A stretch of DNA of 7,666 nt from Pseudomonadota bacterium (GTDB lineage Bacteria; Pseudomonadota; Gammaproteobacteria; Burkholderiales; Gallionellaceae). The notes under the pieces are model-generated. The model was not told the origin of the DNA. It made no database searches and saw only the letters and a program-made list of their open reading frames with translations. The position numbers and the translations under genes were made by a program. This document shows, piece after piece, positions 6,234-7,666 of this stretch (the first letter of the stretch is position 1; each line of letters opens with the position of its first letter). Location of the stretch: assembly GCA_021781695.1 (NCBI GenBank), contig JAJXWG010000075.1, forward strand, positions 1-7,666, given 5' to 3'.

Positions 6234-6241
6234 GAGATAAT
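6233..6241 (+). promoter_or_regulatory. Possible extended -10 promoter for zipA-ligA
   Basis: TGAGATAAT matches the extended -10 form TGnTATAAT with one mismatch in the hexamer (GATAAT). Upstream, TTACCG at 6212-6217 is only a 3-of-6 match to a -35 box, with an 18-nt spacer, consistent with an extended -10 type. Transcription would begin near 6248, giving a leader of about 23 nt before ATG 6271. Confidence 0.4.
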
Positions 6242-6270
6242 CCGCGCGTCGCGTTGTCGGGAATGAAAAC

Positions 6271-7356
6271 ATGAGTGAGTTACAAGCAGCGTTGCTGGCC
6301 ATCGGTTTGGGGGTGGTGCTCGCGGTTTATGTCTTTGGCTGGTGGAAGCAGCGTCAATACAAACGCAGGTTCGCAGAGGCGTTCGGGCAAGGCCAGGACG
6401 ATGCGCTGTATGGCGTCGATCAGCCACCCATCGAGGCTCAATTGGTCAATGTGGATGCGCTGGATGCCGAATTGACCGAGACGGTCGATGTTCCGCAAAC
6501 TCGCCCGCTGGACTTGCCATTGGCTGTCGAGCCCTGTGTGCTGCTGGATGCGCGTTGCGATTTCATCATCGAGCTGCATCTTGCCGAGCCGGGTTCAGCC
6601 GCAATGCTCGATGGCCTGTGGCAGCGCAAATTTGATTTTCACAAGCCGCTGTATGTGTGTGGTCTGATGGTGCGCACAGACCAGTGGGAAAGAGTGGTTG
6701 CGGAAACGCAAACGCTCTATTCGCAGTTCCGCATTGCGTTGCAGCTCCTGGACAGGGGGGGCGTGATCAGTGCGGCGAAGGTGGGCGATTTCCGCGATCT
6801 GGTGCTGGGCATTGCAAAACACATCAATGCGGATACCCAGATTCCCGATATGCAGGAAGCATACCGCGAAGCGCAGGCATTCGATGCATTCTGCGCCGAG
6901 GTTGACCAGATGGTCGGTGTCAATCTGCTGCCGCCAGGCAACCGGCAGCTTGGCGGCGCAAAGATTGCGGAAGCCGTAGCACTCAATGGCATGAAGCTCG
7001 AATCGGACGGTGCGTTTCATTTGTTCGATACGGCAGGGCACAGCCTGATGACGCTGACCAACCAGGATGGTTCGCCATTTCAGCATCACACGCTGCCACA
7101 CATTGCAGCCAGCGGGTTGACGCTGATGCTGGATGTCCCACGCGTTGAAAATCCAGCGGCGACTTTTGATCAGATGGTGCAGGTCGCGCATACCCTGGCG
7201 CGCGATCTGCAGGTCAATCTGGTTGACGATCATCGCGTGTCATTGACAGACGCGGGTCTGGCACTGATCCGCGCAAAGATTGCCGAGGTCGAAATCCGCA
7301 TGAGCGAAAACCAGCTGATTGCTGGCAGTGCACAGGCGCGCCGGATATTCTCCTGA
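6271..7356 (+). CDS. zipA: ZipA-type cell division protein with a C-terminal FtsZ-binding domain
   Basis: A 361-residue membrane-anchored protein that I assign to ZipA, which tethers FtsZ to the inner membrane at the division septum. The N-terminal membrane helix is at about 5-25 (LQAALLAIGLGVVLAVYVFG) and is followed by a basic patch (KQRQYKRRF), then an acidic linker of about 50 residues (40-88). The C-terminal ZipA-like domain is at about 207-322: VDQMVGVNLLPP, GMKLESDGAFHLF, LTLMLDVPRV, FDQMVQVAHTLARDLQVNLVDDHR. Unlike E. coli ZipA, where a Pro/Gln-rich linker fills the middle, residues 89-196 look folded and resemble a degenerate copy of the same domain. The stop overlaps the ligA start (TGATG), and zipA-ligA adjacency as in E. 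coli supports the call. ATG 6271 has a weak CGGGAA upstream. Sequence identity to E. coli ZipA is low by eye. Confidence 0.85.
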   Translation: MSELQAALLAIGLGVVLAVYVFGWWKQRQYKRRFAEAFGQGQDDALYGVDQPPIEAQLVNVDALDAELTETVDVPQTRPLDLPLAVEPCVLLDARCDFIIELHLAEPGSAAMLDGLWQRKFDFHKPLYVCGLMVRTDQWERVVAETQTLYSQFRIALQLLDRGGVISAAKVGDFRDLVLGIAKHINADTQIPDMQEAYREAQAFDAFCAEVDQMVGVNLLPPGNRQLGGAKIAEAVALNGMKLESDGAFHLFDTAGHSLMTLTNQDGSPFQHHTLPHIAASGLTLMLDVPRVENPAATFDQMVQVAHTLARDLQVNLVDDHRVSLTDAGLALIRAKIAEVEIRMSENQLIAGSAQARRIFS

Positions 7357-7666
7357 TGATCAGCGATGAGGCACGTGTCGCTAGGTTGCGCCAGCAGATC
7401 GCGGAATACGACTATTGGTATTACGTGAAGGATGCGCCGCTCGTTCCCGATGCCGAATACGACAAGCTGTTCCGCGAATTGCAATCGCTTGAAAGCCGGC
7501 ATCCCGAATTGCAAAGCCGGGAATCTCCCACACAGCGGATTGGCGGCCGGCCGCTGGAGATGTTCAAGCCAGTGCGCCATGTCGTGCCCATGCTGTCTAT
7601 ACGCACCGAGACGGACATCAGCGATCAGGGTGCGGTTGCCTTCGATGCGAGAGTGAGGCGCGAGCT
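7356..7666 (+). CDS. ligA: NAD+-dependent DNA ligase LigA, N-terminal part, truncated at the window end
   Basis: The first 103 codons of LigA, the NAD+-dependent ligase that seals nicks during replication and repair. Visible is domain Ia, which binds the NMN half of NAD+: YDYWYYVKDAPLVPDAEYD has Tyr22, Asp32, Tyr35 and Asp36 at exactly the E. coli positions. Position 23 is Tyr where E. coli has His, a substitution common in other LigA proteins. Then come FRELQSLESRHPEL, SPTQRIGGRPL and the start of the adenylation domain, VPMLSIRTETD followed by FDARVRREL. The adenylated lysine (KxDG motif), the OB fold, zinc finger, HhH and BRCT domains lie beyond the window. MLSIRTETD replaces the usual MLSL(D/N)NAF type sequence. 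The ATG at 7356 shares one base with the zipA stop and has little Shine-Dalgarno, so translation is probably coupled to zipA. Confidence 0.96.
   Translation, partial: MISDEARVARLRQQIAEYDYWYYVKDAPLVPDAEYDKLFRELQSLESRHPELQSRESPTQRIGGRPLEMFKPVRHVVPMLSIRTETDISDQGAVAFDARVRRE

Noticed and set aside
6595..7233. A 212-codon open frame on the minus strand opposite zipA
   Set aside because: Composition and lack of motifs suggest a shadow of the plus-strand gene, whose membrane anchor, domain order and ligA coupling are coherent.
7476..7520. GAATTGCAA and AAAGCCGG each occurring twice about 20-30 nt apart in ligA
   Set aside because: The repeat is explained by the codons of ELQS...ELQSR in a normal LigA helix region and has no further structure.

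Overview
The window is a single co-directional (+ strand) block of conserved housekeeping genes from a Gram-negative proteobacterium. It holds the 3' end of lepA, then lepB, a DUF4845 gene, rnc, era, recO, pdxJ, acpS, nagZ, a zipA-type gene and the 5' end of ligA. The order lepA-lepB-rnc-era-recO-pdxJ-acpS is the classical gamma/betaproteobacterial arrangement. The DUF4845 gene between lepB and rnc, nagZ after acpS, and the protein signatures point to a betaproteobacterium, possibly of the Nitrosomonadales/Gallionellaceae type. Those signatures include a RecO beginning AFVLHSHPFRETSLLLD, a NagZ with VDHEGGRVQRF and a LigA with MLSIRTETD. That placement is inference from motifs and gene order only.

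Layout. Positions 1-395 are the C-terminus of elongation factor 4 (LepA). Positions 451-1251 encode signal peptidase I. Positions 1268-1642 encode a small single-pass membrane protein of unknown function. Positions 1629-2312 (RNase III) overlap both neighbours and lead into Era (2305-3234). A 40-nt gap with a small hairpin separates era from recO (3275-3994). recO overlaps pdxJ (3991-4782) by ATGA, and pdxJ is followed after 3 nt by acpS (4786-5166) and after another 10 nt by nagZ (5177-6226). A hairpin with a T run at the end of nagZ, followed at once by an extended -10 element, suggests a transcription boundary before zipA (6271-7356). zipA overlaps ligA (from 7356) by one base.

The genes serve translation and RNA processing (LepA, RNase III, Era), protein export (signal peptidase I), DNA repair and replication (RecO, LigA), cofactor supply (PdxJ for pyridoxal phosphate, AcpS for the holo-acyl carrier protein), peptidoglycan recycling (NagZ) and cell division (ZipA). 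The short gaps and overlaps imply a polycistronic, translationally coupled unit from lepA or lepB through nagZ, with zipA-ligA as a second unit. There are no tRNA or rRNA genes, mobile elements or CRISPR arrays, and no gap without a gene exceeds 55 nt.

This is core-genome DNA and I see no new multi-gene system. The points most worth a second look are an apparent internal duplication of the FtsZ-binding-type domain in the ZipA-like protein, the conserved uncharacterised DUF4845 protein, an unusual PdxJ C-terminal tail encoded over two inverted repeats at the acpS start, and an A8 run at the recO/pdxJ junction where a one-base slip would fuse the two proteins.
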